From: Siderastrea siderea
Lineage: Eukaryota > Cnidaria > Anthozoa > Scleractinia > Rhizangiidae
Assembly: GCA_964030785.1 (NCBI GenBank)
Contig: OZ034978.1
Coordinates: 7,624,595 to 7,688,594 of the forward strand
Direction: 5' to 3'
DNA: 64,000 nt
Shown here: positions 22,660-36,100 of the stretch, in pieces
Position numbering within the stretch: the stretch's first letter is position 1
How the letters are laid out: every line of letters begins with the position of its first letter
Notes under the pieces: model-generated
What the model saw: only the letters and a program-made list of their open reading frames with translations
Databases searched by the model: none
Told to the model about the DNA's origin: nothing
Program-made: the position numbers and the translations under genes

Positions 22660-25600
22660 TTTGTATTTATTGGTCATTTACCAAACCTAGTCAAGGCCAA
22701 TAATTCCACTGTGTTTGATTACAGAATGGTTTGATTAGTAACACTGGGATGTTATCAAGTGAAGTAGGACTGGTGTAGATTTACTTCAGAATACAGATCT
22801 TTTACCTTCTAGTAGTTCCTATTGTGTTGTGCTGTACATTCTTCAGTGTTCTAGCACAAGTAAATAAGATGGTCCAAAGAGGCTCTGTATTCTGTAATTT
22901 ATTGCTCCATACCGTGGTTTGGTTCCCAGCAGCCCTCCCACTGGGTGGAGAGGTAATCGAAAGGAATCTTTCTTTTTCACCAATGAAAAACTAACCACAG
23001 TAGCAAGCACATTCTGTGCCATGGCTGCTGATGTACCCAGGGTTGTTCTCCCAAATGGCTACTGAAAAGAGCTAACAAATCTTGAAAAGGTATTTTCCGT
23101 TATACACAATACATGTATAGGATCTACTCAAAATTATGTCTCTTAACATTCTAGAAGACGTATTACTTTTTGTTTTGATCTCCATGTTGATACAAATAAA
23201 TAATATTGCTTTGAGTGTTTCTGTGTTATTTGGTATTTCTAGACGCGACTTCTGAATTTTGAAAACTTGGTAATACTGAGAGAAATATCCATGTATCTGT
23301 CATTTTCTAAACACTGTAGTTTTCACTGATATTACATTTTGATGAATATACAAAACACTGTAGAGGTTTTCTTGGGCAAAGTTTGGTAGCAAATTGTTTC
23401 TTATTTTTATCTTTATTATAATCACAGGGTGCATTCATTTGGCTGTATTCTGGAATACAATTAATCACTCGTTTTGAATTTTGAAACCAGTGGAAAAGTA
23501 AGAATGTCTATTAGGGCATCATAAGCAAGTTTTCAGAGATATTTCAGTTCAAATGTGCCTGAACAAATAACTTTTAGAGACTGTTCTGTTTATTCAACAG
23601 TGTTAGTTATATTGTTGTAGGCAACCAATACATTATGCAACAATGAACAATACATGGTGGCTACAAACTAATAAAACTATAATTATAGATGTTGTGTGGT
23701 TCTGGTTCAAATTTCTATTTTCCTTTGTATTAACTTAAATTGTTATAATCTGAAACGAAAGAAAGACAATGGAAAAAAAAATCAAAAAAAACCCTGAAAT
23801 TTGACTACAACGTGCGTGTACAGCCTTAGAGGTGCGTAATGATGACTGAAACCTCTCGAATCATGACGCTAATGTTGTAACATTGATATTGCTCAGAAGT
23901 TGCTGGATTGTTCCATTTTTATCAGAACACAATTCTTTTTCGTGTTTGTTTGTCTACTTGGAATAACCAAACTGTTTATCTAAAGATATGAGTCATTTCA
24001 TTCACATACATTCCATTCACGCAAATTCTAGTACAACTAACTGTGATAAACCGTACTCAAGTGATTTGAAATCGCCAATGAAAACACATCAGACAAAAGC
24101 CAGAAAAACGTACTTTTAAGCATTTTTATTTAAATTTATGAAGTAAATCTTAAAAAAAAATTATGAAGTAAAGAAGACAGTATGACTGATGGCTGTCCCG
24201 AAAGCTCATTCCACTATCCAACAGAGAATGGTCTGCCTGTGTTTTGACTTGAAAACATAAAAACGAGGCTACGTTAGTATTTTGTCTTTCAACAACTTTT
24301 TCAACATACAGATGCTTTGAAGGTGAATGTCTCTAGTTTGCTACTTCAAAATCAACCTTCACAAAGTGGTGTACTTGGAAAAGCAGCACTTATTTTAAAA
24401 TCTGGCAAATAAATAAATCATCATTTGGCCATGAATATGGGCCTTTTTGTTGAAATCTTTTTACCACCAAAGGTGACGGCTGCCATCACAATTTCGCGCC
24501 AAAAACACGACTTGCAATTCGCGATTCAGTGTTTCAACTTCAACTCTCTATAATCTGTAACAATTTCACGATATTTTCAGCAAATTTACAATGGAAAGAA
24601 TGAAGGAACGTTTTAAAGGTAAGGTGATAAAAACCTCAATCAAAGAGTTTCATACGAAAGCTAGTAGAGCTCCCGTCTACAACAAAAACCATGTTTATAC
24701 CGATGATAGATCTAAAGGAACGCCTGCCATGTTTTACTAACTGGATGCTGAAATAACTCGAAAAAATTCTTGTTTGGCTAAAGAAATAATCTGTATACGT
24801 TTTAAAGTCCTTCAAGAACTCGGAAATTCCTTTTTTTTTCTGACTGAGGAGATAAGTTGAAACTTGTCGTTCGTATAATTCGGTCTTTCCAATCTTCCAC
24901 TTGTTTTTTGTTTTTGTTTTTGTTTTTTTGTTTTTTTGTTTTTTTGTTTTTTTTACTTTGGTGTATCTCGTCTTTCAGGTAGGCGTTTCTCAACCTTAGG
25001 AAACTGTTATTTAGAATTCTCCTTCCATTTGAGGATATAAAGAATAAGATGACAAGATGGTGCGGAAAACCCTGAGTATAAAAAGCAGAACCCAGTGCAG
25101 TCTTTCAAAACACGATAAACTAATCTTGGAATGTAGCCTTTCTAGGGCACGACACAAAAAATCCGGCTCTGCTTGATTAGTTTTTATCAGATTTCGAACA
25201 ATGCAGATCAAATAAGGGACTATCATGTACTCTCTTCGACTCCCATACGCCCTCAGTGGCGCTCGTCAAATTTCACTTAAGCCAAGAAATTCCATCAACT
25301 TGTTTGGCCTCCACGGGCTCTCAGTGAATTTTAACTCTCGTAAACTCTCCCTTTCGTTCGACCATGACCTCACTGTCACTATAGTCACGCACTCTCATCG
25401 ACGTTCGAGTGCGATCTCTCGTCAATCGCCCGTTCTTCGTAAAGAGAAACCAGTGACGCTGGTCAGAACACAAGGAGAATTCTCGAACGATTTTTCTCCT
25501 CAAACGTTGCCACAGAATTGTACGTAAAGGCACTCATCCACAGATGACGCTAGTGACTTAGTGGGAGTGCAACAGCAGAGAAGCGATACGTGCGAGTTTG

Positions 25601-28600
25601 GGCACGTTCTGGCGGTAGACCATCTGTGGAAGCAAATAAAAGCACACTGAGGTGAAATGGAAGTGATTTTCTACGTCAAAAATGGGTCTCACGTAATTAA
25701 CAACGACACCCACGCATAATTAACCTGCGAGCAAGCTCTCTCGGGGGTGGGGGCACGACGGAGGAAAAATGCTCGGGCTAATGCATAATTACAAACTTTA
25801 CCACTAACAGCTAGTGCAATTGCTACTGTCTCTGGGACCTCTGACCTCTAACTTCAAACTTCTTTTTGTTATTCCCACTTATGAACGGACAGCAGTCTTA
25901 AAACGTCTGTTTGTTTCAGTATTTACTTATCCTTGTATTACCATATTTCAGTCTTTTTCCAGCTCCAAGTAGCCGCACACCCCGTTCCTCCACATCCTTT
26001 CAAACGTCTCTGGCATCCGGTTTCAGAGAATCTTGAAGAGGTTAAGGACTACACTTATTCACCGTGCTGCGTTATGCCCGGTATTCCGTTCCTGTATTCA
26101 CCCTCCGCATTTTAGGCGCACAAACATTTGATTTCGAAGAACCTTAAAAGACTCGTCTTTACTCGACAAAGTATTTCAATTAGTATCACCTTCAGAATCC
26201 CTTGTTCAGTGTGATCGCACCGCAAAACGATTTCGCGCAAGTATGTTACTATATTCCCCGCTGCCTCAAGTGTCACTATAATCGTCATGATACAGAGAAC
26301 TTAGAATGGCGTGACGACTAGACCTCATTCAACTAAATTTACATTTCTAGTTCTGTCATAACTCTATTCTTTGATCGGTGTGTTAGCGTTCAGCGCAATA
26401 TGCTATTATCGTATTTTCCCGCGCCACACCTACATTGCAGGCCTGATAACACTGATACGGTTTTATAGAATTCGAACCATGCGTGCGTTTCTAGAAAGCC
26501 TCGAAACTTTTCGGGGCGATTTGGGGCACGATAATTCTCCCTGTATCTTGTAAACAAAGAAGTTTCTAAGCATAAAACTTTACTTTGAGTTAAAATTTCT
26601 TATCATGTTAAAATAACGTCCTGGATCAGTGTGGAATGAGCGATTCACGTTTTTACAAATGGATTTCATTTCGGACCGAAAAGATTGAGGAGTTTTCGAG
26701 AAACGAGCCTTAAGTGTTCAGCATTTGCCGAAGTCAATACGTTCTTTTGCCGAAGTCTATTTTGAAATATGTCGCAATCCACCTGTATTGTACCGCTACT
26801 GACATCCGGTTTCTGAGAACAATGAAGGATGTTTAACTTATTCTACTAGTCATAACTCCATCCCTGGTTCAGTTTGTTGGCAATTTCCGTATTATCCCAT
26901 TAACTAATTTCTGAATTCTTTACAATGATATTGCTCGGGATGACCACTGCCGAACTCTTAATATGGATTCTGACTAACTTCACCTACAAAGCGGGGACTT
27001 TTGTCATCTATAACTTGGGGCAGCTTTTGGGCAAAACAAAAAAAATGTCGAAGTTACGTTGAAAACCCCGTTTAGGGAAAAGCAATTAATCTCTCCCGGG
27101 TTTACAAATATACAAACTAAAGAAGTAGCTTTGTTATAGATAAGTAATATCGGGTTTTACCCAGTAAAGTCCTTTGAAGGTCAAACGATCACAACCTTCA
27201 CTTAGATCGTCCGTATCGATTACAAAAATTTCGGATAGGAGGACACTGTTCCTTTTCTTTATTTTTGAAAGGAAACGCAAAGCAAATAAATCCACCCAGA
27301 CATTTCACTGTCAATAGATGTGAGCAATATTTTAATTATGTGAACGTTGAGTGTCGTCAGAAGTCGATAAACCGTTCTTATGGACTTCCGGTATCTTCAA
27401 TCCGAGATAACACCTCTTGTTTTCTTATAGGCTTCAGTTCTACCGACACACAGCTATTTTTGACTAAATTATTAAACACGCTATGAGGAACGAGGAAGCA
27501 CGATTTTCTAAATTTGATAGTTCATTCATTCTGGCGTGGACATTAGCTGCATAGCAAAACTATGATATTGATTCATGAACTTTGTTTCGGCATCATCTTA
27601 CATAATTTTGCCCACCTGTGCTGTCTTTTAACCCGGGAGAACGTGCGGTTTTTGACAACGACGTGACGGCAGGCCGAAAATGGATACTTATTCAAGACAA
27701 CTCGTCTCAGGGTTTCAGTTTATTCTGTTAGTTTATTCGATTTTAGACCAGTTCGTACCGCAGTAGAGTCGCCTAAAATAGAGCCACGTTAGTCCTTCTT
27801 GCGTTCTCATGAAAATCTCGCAGCTTCTAAAACGTCATCAGGTGACGAGTCTTTCTCGAAGACTACAAAGAGAATTTTATCATTCACCAAACATTTTTTT
27901 CGGTTAGATCACAGGTTGTTTAATTGCTTTTTTTTACCGATTCTCATTTGTTTTTTTCGAGAACCCAGATTTTCATGAAAAACTTCACGATTGTCCTCGC
28001 AATGCATTAACTATACAAAGAGGTGAATGAGGAACAATGTATAAGCCATTAAAGTCCTTAAAAAGAAAATGCCATGAATCAGGTATACAGAGCCATGGAA
28101 AAAATCAGGCATAAAATTTATCTGTTTTTATTTGTCCTTCTGTCAAGAGTCAAACGATTTAAGGAGGGATAAACGATTTTTTAAGGGAAAAACTCCGTTT
28201 AAAACTCGAGGCATTTCAGTAATCTATTTCCGCATAAAAACGGCCAAAGGGAGAAATATATCGTGCATGTCACTTTCCGTTTGTGTTTACATTTCGACAG
28301 CTGTGATTTGCGACTGAAAACGAGTTTCTAAGCGCCAACGAAGATTTCGTAAAATTTGTTGACAAGCAGTTAACGTAATATTGCGTGCCTAAATATTGGG
28401 AATTACGTCTGTCGTTTGTTCCGCCAAAAATTTTCTTCCGAGTGTTCTGATTGGCCACGGGCGCGGAAAAACTTGCGATTGGCGCAACCACTGGAAAGCC
28501 GTCAAGAATATAAATTCGCCCAAATTTGCATTTTGGCGAAGCGAAGTATGGGTGACATATCGCTCGGCAACAATAAACAATACCAAGTTTCATGCAAATT
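22660..28600. other. Intergenic region without recognised genes
   Basis: About 6 kb of AT-rich sequence between TXNL4A and the BICDL1-type gene. It contains scattered frames of 60-100 codons on both strands, none with a domain or paired splice sites. The notable features are a T-rich (TTTTTG)n run at 24,901-24,956, which creates a spurious Lys-rich minus frame, and an exon-like ATG-to-donor stretch at 24,591-24,618. The last 300 bp probably include the BICDL1 promoter. Confidence 0.5.
24901..24956. repeat. (TTTTTG)n simple repeat
   Basis: Runs of five to eight T separated by single G continue for about 55 bp. The minus-strand 'KKNKKTKKQK' frame over it is an artefact of the repeat. Confidence 0.9.
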
Positions 28601-28645
28601 TGGTTTCCCTCTACGTAAAACATTACGTCTTTTCTTCTTTTGGTC

Positions 28646-29026
28646 ATGTGCGACTGCTTATTGATGCGTGGAAATTATGGCGGTCGACTGGAGGTAAAGC
28701 AAATGAAGTTCCCAACACGAGCCGTTTATGCTTTGGATATGAACGAATATGAAATTGGAGTTGACAATTTTCACGCTGAACAAGGTCTCGAAGGAGACGA
28801 CTGTGGATATAAGCGAGATTATTGCAACGAAGTAAGCGAAGACGGGCAAGCTTTAGCGGATGATGAAGATGAACTTGAAGGCGATGATGACATTTATCGA
28901 CAGTTAGCACAAAAAGAGAAAGATCTTCTGTTAGCCGCGGAGCTAGGAAAGGCTTTACTGGAAAAAAATGAAGAACTCAGCCAGAAGTATGAGTTACTGC
29001 AAGAAGAGTATTCCCAAGTAGTTGAA
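28646..29026 (+). CDS. BICDL1: BICDL1-type gene, exon 1
   Basis: Residues 1-127. It carries an acidic region (ADDEDELEGDDD) followed by the CC1 box helix containing LLLAAELGKALLEKN. It ends GTTGAA|gtaagc. The upstream end depends on which of four in-frame ATGs is used; a stop closes the frame further upstream. Confidence 0.9.
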
Positions 29027-32000
29027 GTAAGCAATTTGAATGAACATTTCTTTTTTTCAATCTCGCACTTAACGCGCGACTGAATTTGTTTTGTAACAGA
29101 GCGGGTTGTCAATAAGATTTCTCGAATGTTTCGATTGGCATAAATTTTATCACCAGCAAAATTTTAACCGCAAATTTATCTTTCTCTTTAATAGGAACTC
29201 GAACAGGACAAATACGAGCTGAAATTAAAAGTGGAACGCTTGCAAGATGGGAACGATTCGCGCGTGCACGAACTCCAAGCAGATTTAATAGCACTGCGAA
29301 ATGAATTGAAAACACTACAGTCCAATTCAAAAACAGACGAACAAAGTAAACGGAAAACGTTTGCTGGATTAACAGAAGAAAACGAACAACTTCACTTAGA
29401 TCTTCAAAAGGTAAGGGTTTTGATTTATAAGTGTAGTGGAGGTATATCCAGGCGGAGATGGGAGTGTTTAAGGTTGAATCTTGCTGTTGTTTTGAATCAA
29501 GAATGCATCCAGCTATATAACCCTAGAAATATTATTTTGGTTTTGCGGATAAGAACAAACGAGGAAATGTTGTGGGATTTTCACCGGAAATTTTAAGTGT
29601 AAATACGCGGTAACTATTTATGGCGGATTAGGTTTTTGGTGTCTCGAAACGCTCGTGAAACCTGATCCACTCGTGTTAATAGCTAATTCGAGTGATAACA
29701 GATATAGGAAGTTGTTCGCTTCGTCCTCGTTGAATCGCTTTATTTCATGACTAAGCAGTTGCCTGAATAAAAAAAACACAGATAAGCGGCTTCAGGCGCT
29801 AGATAGTGTTTTGGGAAACTGTATTGAGTTTGAACGAAACGTACAAGATATTTATCGCGATAGAATTTTACACTGCAAATTGGATTGTCGCCAAATCTTA
29901 TTTGCACCTTGACAAACAGGACAAAATCTGTCAGGTCCACTCGATACTTAAGTACGTTCATCTGAAATGCAATTTCACCAACTGAATTATGCTGATTCAC
30001 AGCTACATAAGCGATGTAGATGACCGCAGATATATTCTTTGCACGTCTTTTGCATTTAAATTCACACTTTTCCTATTTCCGTGTCAGTAATATTTTAAGC
30101 CCGGCATGACTAGTCACCTAGATGGAGGCTTTATACTCGCGAATTCTAGCGTTTTCCGCGCGATTTCTAGTATGGGAAACCACAATACTCCGATGTTAAT
30201 ATTTTTCGCTCAAATCGTCAGCGAAATCATCGTTAGGTTTCGTTCCCAAACTTCGTTTACGTAATCTCCGTAAAAATTCTCTACGATATGCTAAAAACTA
30301 CAGAAAGCAGCAATTAAAGTTGTTGATTTCTATGTCATTGACATTTATGTGCATTACATAAATGGCCCGCGCACCAATGGCATCAGTGTGCAATTTTTGA
30401 CAGTCATCTGTGTTCTCTTAAGAGCTTTATAAACAAGTGAGCGCGATTTATTAGAAAATCTGTTTCTCTCTTGGAGAGTCCAAAGGGTTTCTATCAAATT
30501 TATTGGCTTGTGTACCACACAAAAAATATCTTTTGTCACCGGCTTTATTTTCAAATGTAAATGATCGCGCAGTGATATTCTTTGTTGAATAAAAACTCTA
30601 TACTGGCTTTTGAATAGGTGCCCCAAGCCCAATATTGCAATATTGTAAGATATAACATTTCTCTCCAAGACACTCTTAATTTGCCTCATGGTGGTCTTCT
30701 TTAAATTACATAACAAAGAAAAGACGTGATGCATACTGAGGGGTCCCTCGTGGTTCTACAAAGGATTTTATACTGCTGAGGGATTTAAGTAAACCATGTG
30801 CAGGAATTAAGGAATTTGTTTACTTCAGTTCAACTAAGTGTCTTGCAGAGGGCGTAATGCATGGCTAAGCTTAGAATCAATTTGTTCTAAAAATAAAAAG
30901 ATGTTCAACAACAAAGCCCTTAGATCGAGTTGCTCATAAATGCAAAATCATTTGTACAAAATGTGACAGTGAAGAATGAGTAAGAAGATAAAAGAAATCT
31001 CGAATATTTTGATTGCATGTGCATCAGAAATAAGCGTCGGTCCTAAAATAAAAGCTCAGTAGGACTAGGCCTGGTGTATTGTATTCAAGTAGCAGACAGA
31101 TCACGTACGCAGTCTCTTGTTTTTAGAATGTTTTCAAAGAAAAGAATTAAATTAGAGAAACTCCTCAGCGTGGGTTTTATGATTTTTATCTTTTTTGTAA
31201 GAAATGATATTGATTGAATTCTTTTCTCAAGTGACGCGGCAAGCCTAAGCCAATGGTTGAGCGGTGTTTTGAACATAAAACAGGGTATTAATTGAGAAAG
31301 CTATTTTCATTTTCATTTTTCAAGTATTGTGGTCATGGCATTCCTTGACAACAAATCTACCTTACTTATAATATTTTTCCATTTTTGGCTTAAAAGTGAT
31401 CATTTAATCTGCTGTGCTTTGTAATGTTTTGTAGTTTGGTTTGTAGTAAAACCTAACCAGTTCAGTCAACTTTTATCAGTTTTGGGTTATTAGAATAACA
31501 GGAGGAAACAATTATGTCTCAACAAATCAACGTCAAAGGACATCCCTTTGTGTTAGTTCCACAGATAATCAACTGTAGATCGGAACTTGTGCAATATAAG
31601 CTGTTAACAGTTTTTAATCAATTTTTTCTAAAACCTGTTGTGACAACTATAATAGGTACGTGTTGGGCTGCATGAAGAAATCTTTAGTTTTTTAAAGGGT
31701 GACCTGAGGTACTTTAGACTGTTATCAAAGTTTCATGGTGATCAAGAAACTGAGAACTTTGTAAAAAAAATGGTCTCATTGTTGGACTCCAAGTGCTTTT
31801 TTTTTAAATAGTATTGTCCAAAGTACACTAATATTAAATTTTTCTTGTGGGGTTTGCTGTTTTGTCTGCAGTTTAGTTATCACGATTTTACTTTTTTCTT
31901 CCACAATATGCACCACACATTGATCAATGACTCTTCACATTTAAAAATGCTTTTTTCAAGGGCTGAAATCACACTTCCCTGGTTGTGGGATGTACAAGCT

Positions 32001-33075
32001 CGACAAATTATCTTTCTCTATGGCATACTACTCGGCAAGGCCCAATATGGCTTCTCTTAAAATCTAGCGTGCAAGGTATTGCCTGACAAGCCCAGTTCTT
32101 ATAACAGACTTGTCTGCGTTTGCAGTGCATAAGCTAGTTACAATGAAATAGGTATCGTGAGATATTTCGCTGGCAGATGCAAAATATGTCAGTGTCTGAT
32201 GTAACTATAGAAAAGCAAATGAATGTCTCAATGGCTTTGTGGACATACCAAAAAAAAAATTTAATAGATTCCTTTTAACAATTCAGTTTTTTTACTTTTA
32301 ATATCACAGACCACTAGTAAGAAATGCTTTTAAATTGATTTAATACAGAAAGACAACTAAATTTGGACTACAGGCAATTTATAAACATCTTGAAAATTGA
32401 GAGGCAACTATTCAATTTGTAACCTTTAATACTTTGGACCAATCTCCAGTTTTTCTCCTAGGAATATGACAACATGACCCTTATCTATAAGCAATTTAGC
32501 AATTCAGAAGCATCCAAAATTTGAGACTGAATGTTTCTTTTTTGATCTGCCATTCAATTTGTTATAACCACAGGAATATGAGATTTTTTAAAAATAGTTT
32601 GATATGGAGAGGCAACTGAATTTGTCAAAATCACCCTTGACTACAGGCAATTTATAAGCATCTTGAGAACTGAGATTGTAATATTTCCTTTCATGTTACC
32701 ATTCAATTTGTTACTTTTAGTTGGACCAATCTGAGATTCTTTCAAAGTACCTCTGATATAGAAAAGCAATTGACTTTGGCGAACAACTTGAGAGATGCAG
32801 AGATAACCAAAGATACCAGAAATTCGTAAAACTTCAAGAAGATAAATTAACAGAAAAAATGTTGCCTTCCTTATTAATGGTAGAACAATGCAGATCCTTT
32901 TAAAATAATTTCAAACGTGGAAAAGAAACGGATTTGGCAAGATCCACTCTTACCTGCAGGCAGTTTAACTTATGAACAAAACCAGAAAATTACATGTAGG
33001 TGAAATACTGTTTGCTTTTGATTTGTTGTTGGTCTGTTTAAATTATAAAAAAATACAATGTAGTTTCAGACAATT

Positions 33076-33110
<35 letters not shown>

Positions 33111-36100
33111 TAATAAAATCATAGTAATATTTTGTAATTTAGACAATCACTGTTTATAAAGTTAAAGGAAACTTCCCAAGGTCAGCAATAATGACCAAAG
33201 ACAGTGGTTAAGAGGAAAATATATTTGCCTTAAATTTAGACAGTTATTGTCTAGAAAGTGACAAAAACATCCCAAATTTGGCAATAATGGTCAACAAGTG
33301 ATCCAGAGCAAATATTTGCCTTTATTTGTCATGCTTTGGCTTTCTATGTACTATATTAGGCCTTCCATCAGGTGGTTGCCATGTCGCATTGCCACATCCT
33401 TCAAATACTGACGTTGCTTTATAATCAATGGTAGCAAACGTTTCTCTTGCTTTCATGCAATTGTAACCAATGTTGTCATGACACTACAAATTGTTTCTGA
33501 ATTATGCTTTTAAAGCCTTCAATACAAACAGAAAACAGCTGAGTTCAATTCCATGTTATGGACATTACTTTCAGAAAGCAACATTTAAATTTATTATTTT
33601 CTTTGCCAATTGTAAAGAACGTGCATGATCTTGTTCTTTGCTGTTTAACACATTATACTTAGAGTCTGGTTTCGTTAACAGCCTGTTATTTTGACACGGT
33701 TTTTGAGACCAATGTCTGCTAAATATCATGCAACTAACAGCGGTTTCATATAGTTAAATGGTAGGCCAGGTAATTCACAGTTGTCAACATCTGTCTAATA
33801 GATGTGTCATAGTGCCTTAGCACTTTCAATTTTTTTTTCTATCAACCAAATTTTTATTTTTATATGGTGCTCCATTTTATAAGCATTAAAATGATACATA
33901 TTAGGTTTGGATACCTGGTTCAAAACCAGTGCTTACATGGCCTTAAGCGTGCTTATGCATGGTCTTGCATAACCTTGAGATCCATTACTAATACATTGTA
34001 CTCAGTTAAAAGCTTTAGAAGCTAGAGGCCAAGTACATGTATTTGGTTATTAATAATGCACTGGAGGTGGTTTACTTTGAAAGGTGGTAGGATTTTGGTT
34101 TGGTTGATTAGCAGTAATTAGTTTATAAAAGTGTACTGAAATGAGTTTGTAGGTAAAATTATTAGTTTATTCTTGCAAACATACTGCAACGAATGAAACT
34201 TATTTTGCACAATGACAATCAAAACAAAAAGATATTTCATCACGCTTTAATTCTGGCTCGATGTTTTTATTGGCAACATTTATTAATAATTCATCGACAA
34301 TTTATTTATATTTTTGTGGTTTGGAAAGACCTAATATTTCAACAAGAGAATAATTTAATGTTTGTTGTTATCGGTAGTGACATAATTCTGACCATGTTAC
34401 CCATTAAAACTTAAGTGTCCTAAATTTGCTTTCTAGATACAGTAAATATTGTTAGCAGTAAAGAGACAGTAAATGCTGTACAGAAATTTCCAAGATAAAC
34501 AAAGCCATTTTATAATGGGGCTGGCAACAAAAGATAGCTCATATTTTTTACCAGTGCCTTAGTTAGAATGCATCTACCAGTATCTGAATTCTAGTACCCG
34601 CATGCCTAATGGTTTCAGTTTTTCCTGAAACAACTTAATAAATTTTGGTGGAGAAAAGTAGCTTTATATGAAAAGGTAAAGATAGAAAATGTCCACTAAG
34701 AGCTGGGGGAATGCAGCAAAGTTTATATGTCAATACTTAAAGGTATTTCACTTCAGTTTCACTTACCGGTACTTTTGTCCAATTATTTTGATGGCAATCA
34801 AGCAAGAATTGAACTTCATCAGTCACCACTACACAGCTTTGGTCAGGGACTCTAAAAGAGTGAAATGATCATAAATATTATTTCTTCTACAAATACAAAA
34901 AAAGATATTAAATATCTTGAGGGCATTTATTATAAATATGAGTCAAAGTTAACTGAAAGGATAATTTCAAATTAAACTTTAAGAGGTGTCCAAAGTGCCT
35001 GGGTTATCTAATTGAACAAAATGTAAAGGAATTTTTATTGATTACTTAATCTGTGGATTGAGTTTGATTTCCTTAGGCAATCAAGCCTAATTGAACTCAC
35101 AAAAAATCAACCAAACACAATAGAACGGATTGAGAATGACAGTCTATTGATCAAACTTAATGATAACCTTCCAAGTGTGGAGGTTTTGAGCTTGTTCATG
35201 TCACAGTCTACCGACAGTTTGGTTTTGTCAATTAATAAATTAAAAATCCCTGAAAAGCCAAATCTTTTTGGAAGGACTGGACTGAAAGACTGAGTTGTAT
35301 CATTGAACACATTGAAATTATGTGAATCTTGTTCTATTACTTTGAATTTCTGAATGTAATATTGAATGCAATCCAAGCATGGGAGGACAGATAAAGTGTT
35401 AACTGTAAGCATCGTTTCACGCAGAGTTTTTTTCGGCTTTTCTTGGGAAAGTGTGAAAATCTGTTTAACTGTCGGAAATCAAGCTATCATCGCTTCTTAA
35501 TGAAGCCACGGTGAATATTGTAAAATGACACTATGCTCTGAATGAAAAACATAAAGTTCTGGTTTTCGTGGAAAAGTGATTCCCTGAAATAAATGAAAGA
35601 CTGAATTTGTGACATTCCGCCACGAGTAAGTTGTACACAGTCTTTCACCCCTTGGCTAGCCGATGAAATTGTTTTCGAAGGCAAAGCTGTGTTTGATTTC
35701 TAATTTATCCTCGTTATTTATCCTCCGACTATTCTTGGAGGCTAACAAAGCGTAAATCAAGGTGTATCAGAGGAAGTGATCTAATGTCTCTCAATAATTC
35801 ACTTGGATTTCCGTCCATCCCGTTAGTAAACTTTTCGATTTTGCATGCAGCAGGTAAAACTAAGCTCTCCAAGAATGAAAAGAAAAACAGGAGGTTCATT
35901 GTTATCCTGTTACGATCAACCAAAAACAAGGAGCAGTGTCTCTGGCTTTTCTACACGAGATATTCGAGCAAAAATATATGCGTGCGAGTGTGCGAGCGAT
36001 TGAGACTACAATAAAGTTATTTGATTTTGATTTGTAAAAACCGCCTGCCACAAGAAAACGTGCCTCGCTTTTGCACTGAGCCGAGCACAACGAGTGTGTA

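Noticed and set aside
24802..24993. Lys/Gln-rich minus frame (KKNKKTKKQK)
   Set aside because: It is the translation of a (TTTTTG)n simple repeat.
28270..28647. 125-codon minus frame and overlapping plus frames just upstream of BICDL1
   Set aside because: Several overlapping frames on both strands in a CpG-containing promoter-like region. No family match or splice sites.
35487..35684. Open 65-codon minus stretch upstream of the candidate nested gene
   Set aside because: It could be joined to the next exon only through a 41-bp intron with a weak donor, which is too short to be credible. Mentioned but not included.
35784..36014. Plus-strand ATG frame MSLNNSLGFPSIPLVNF with a donor-like gtaaaa
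   Set aside because: Weak donor, no partner exon found and no recognisable protein. Not enough to call a gene.
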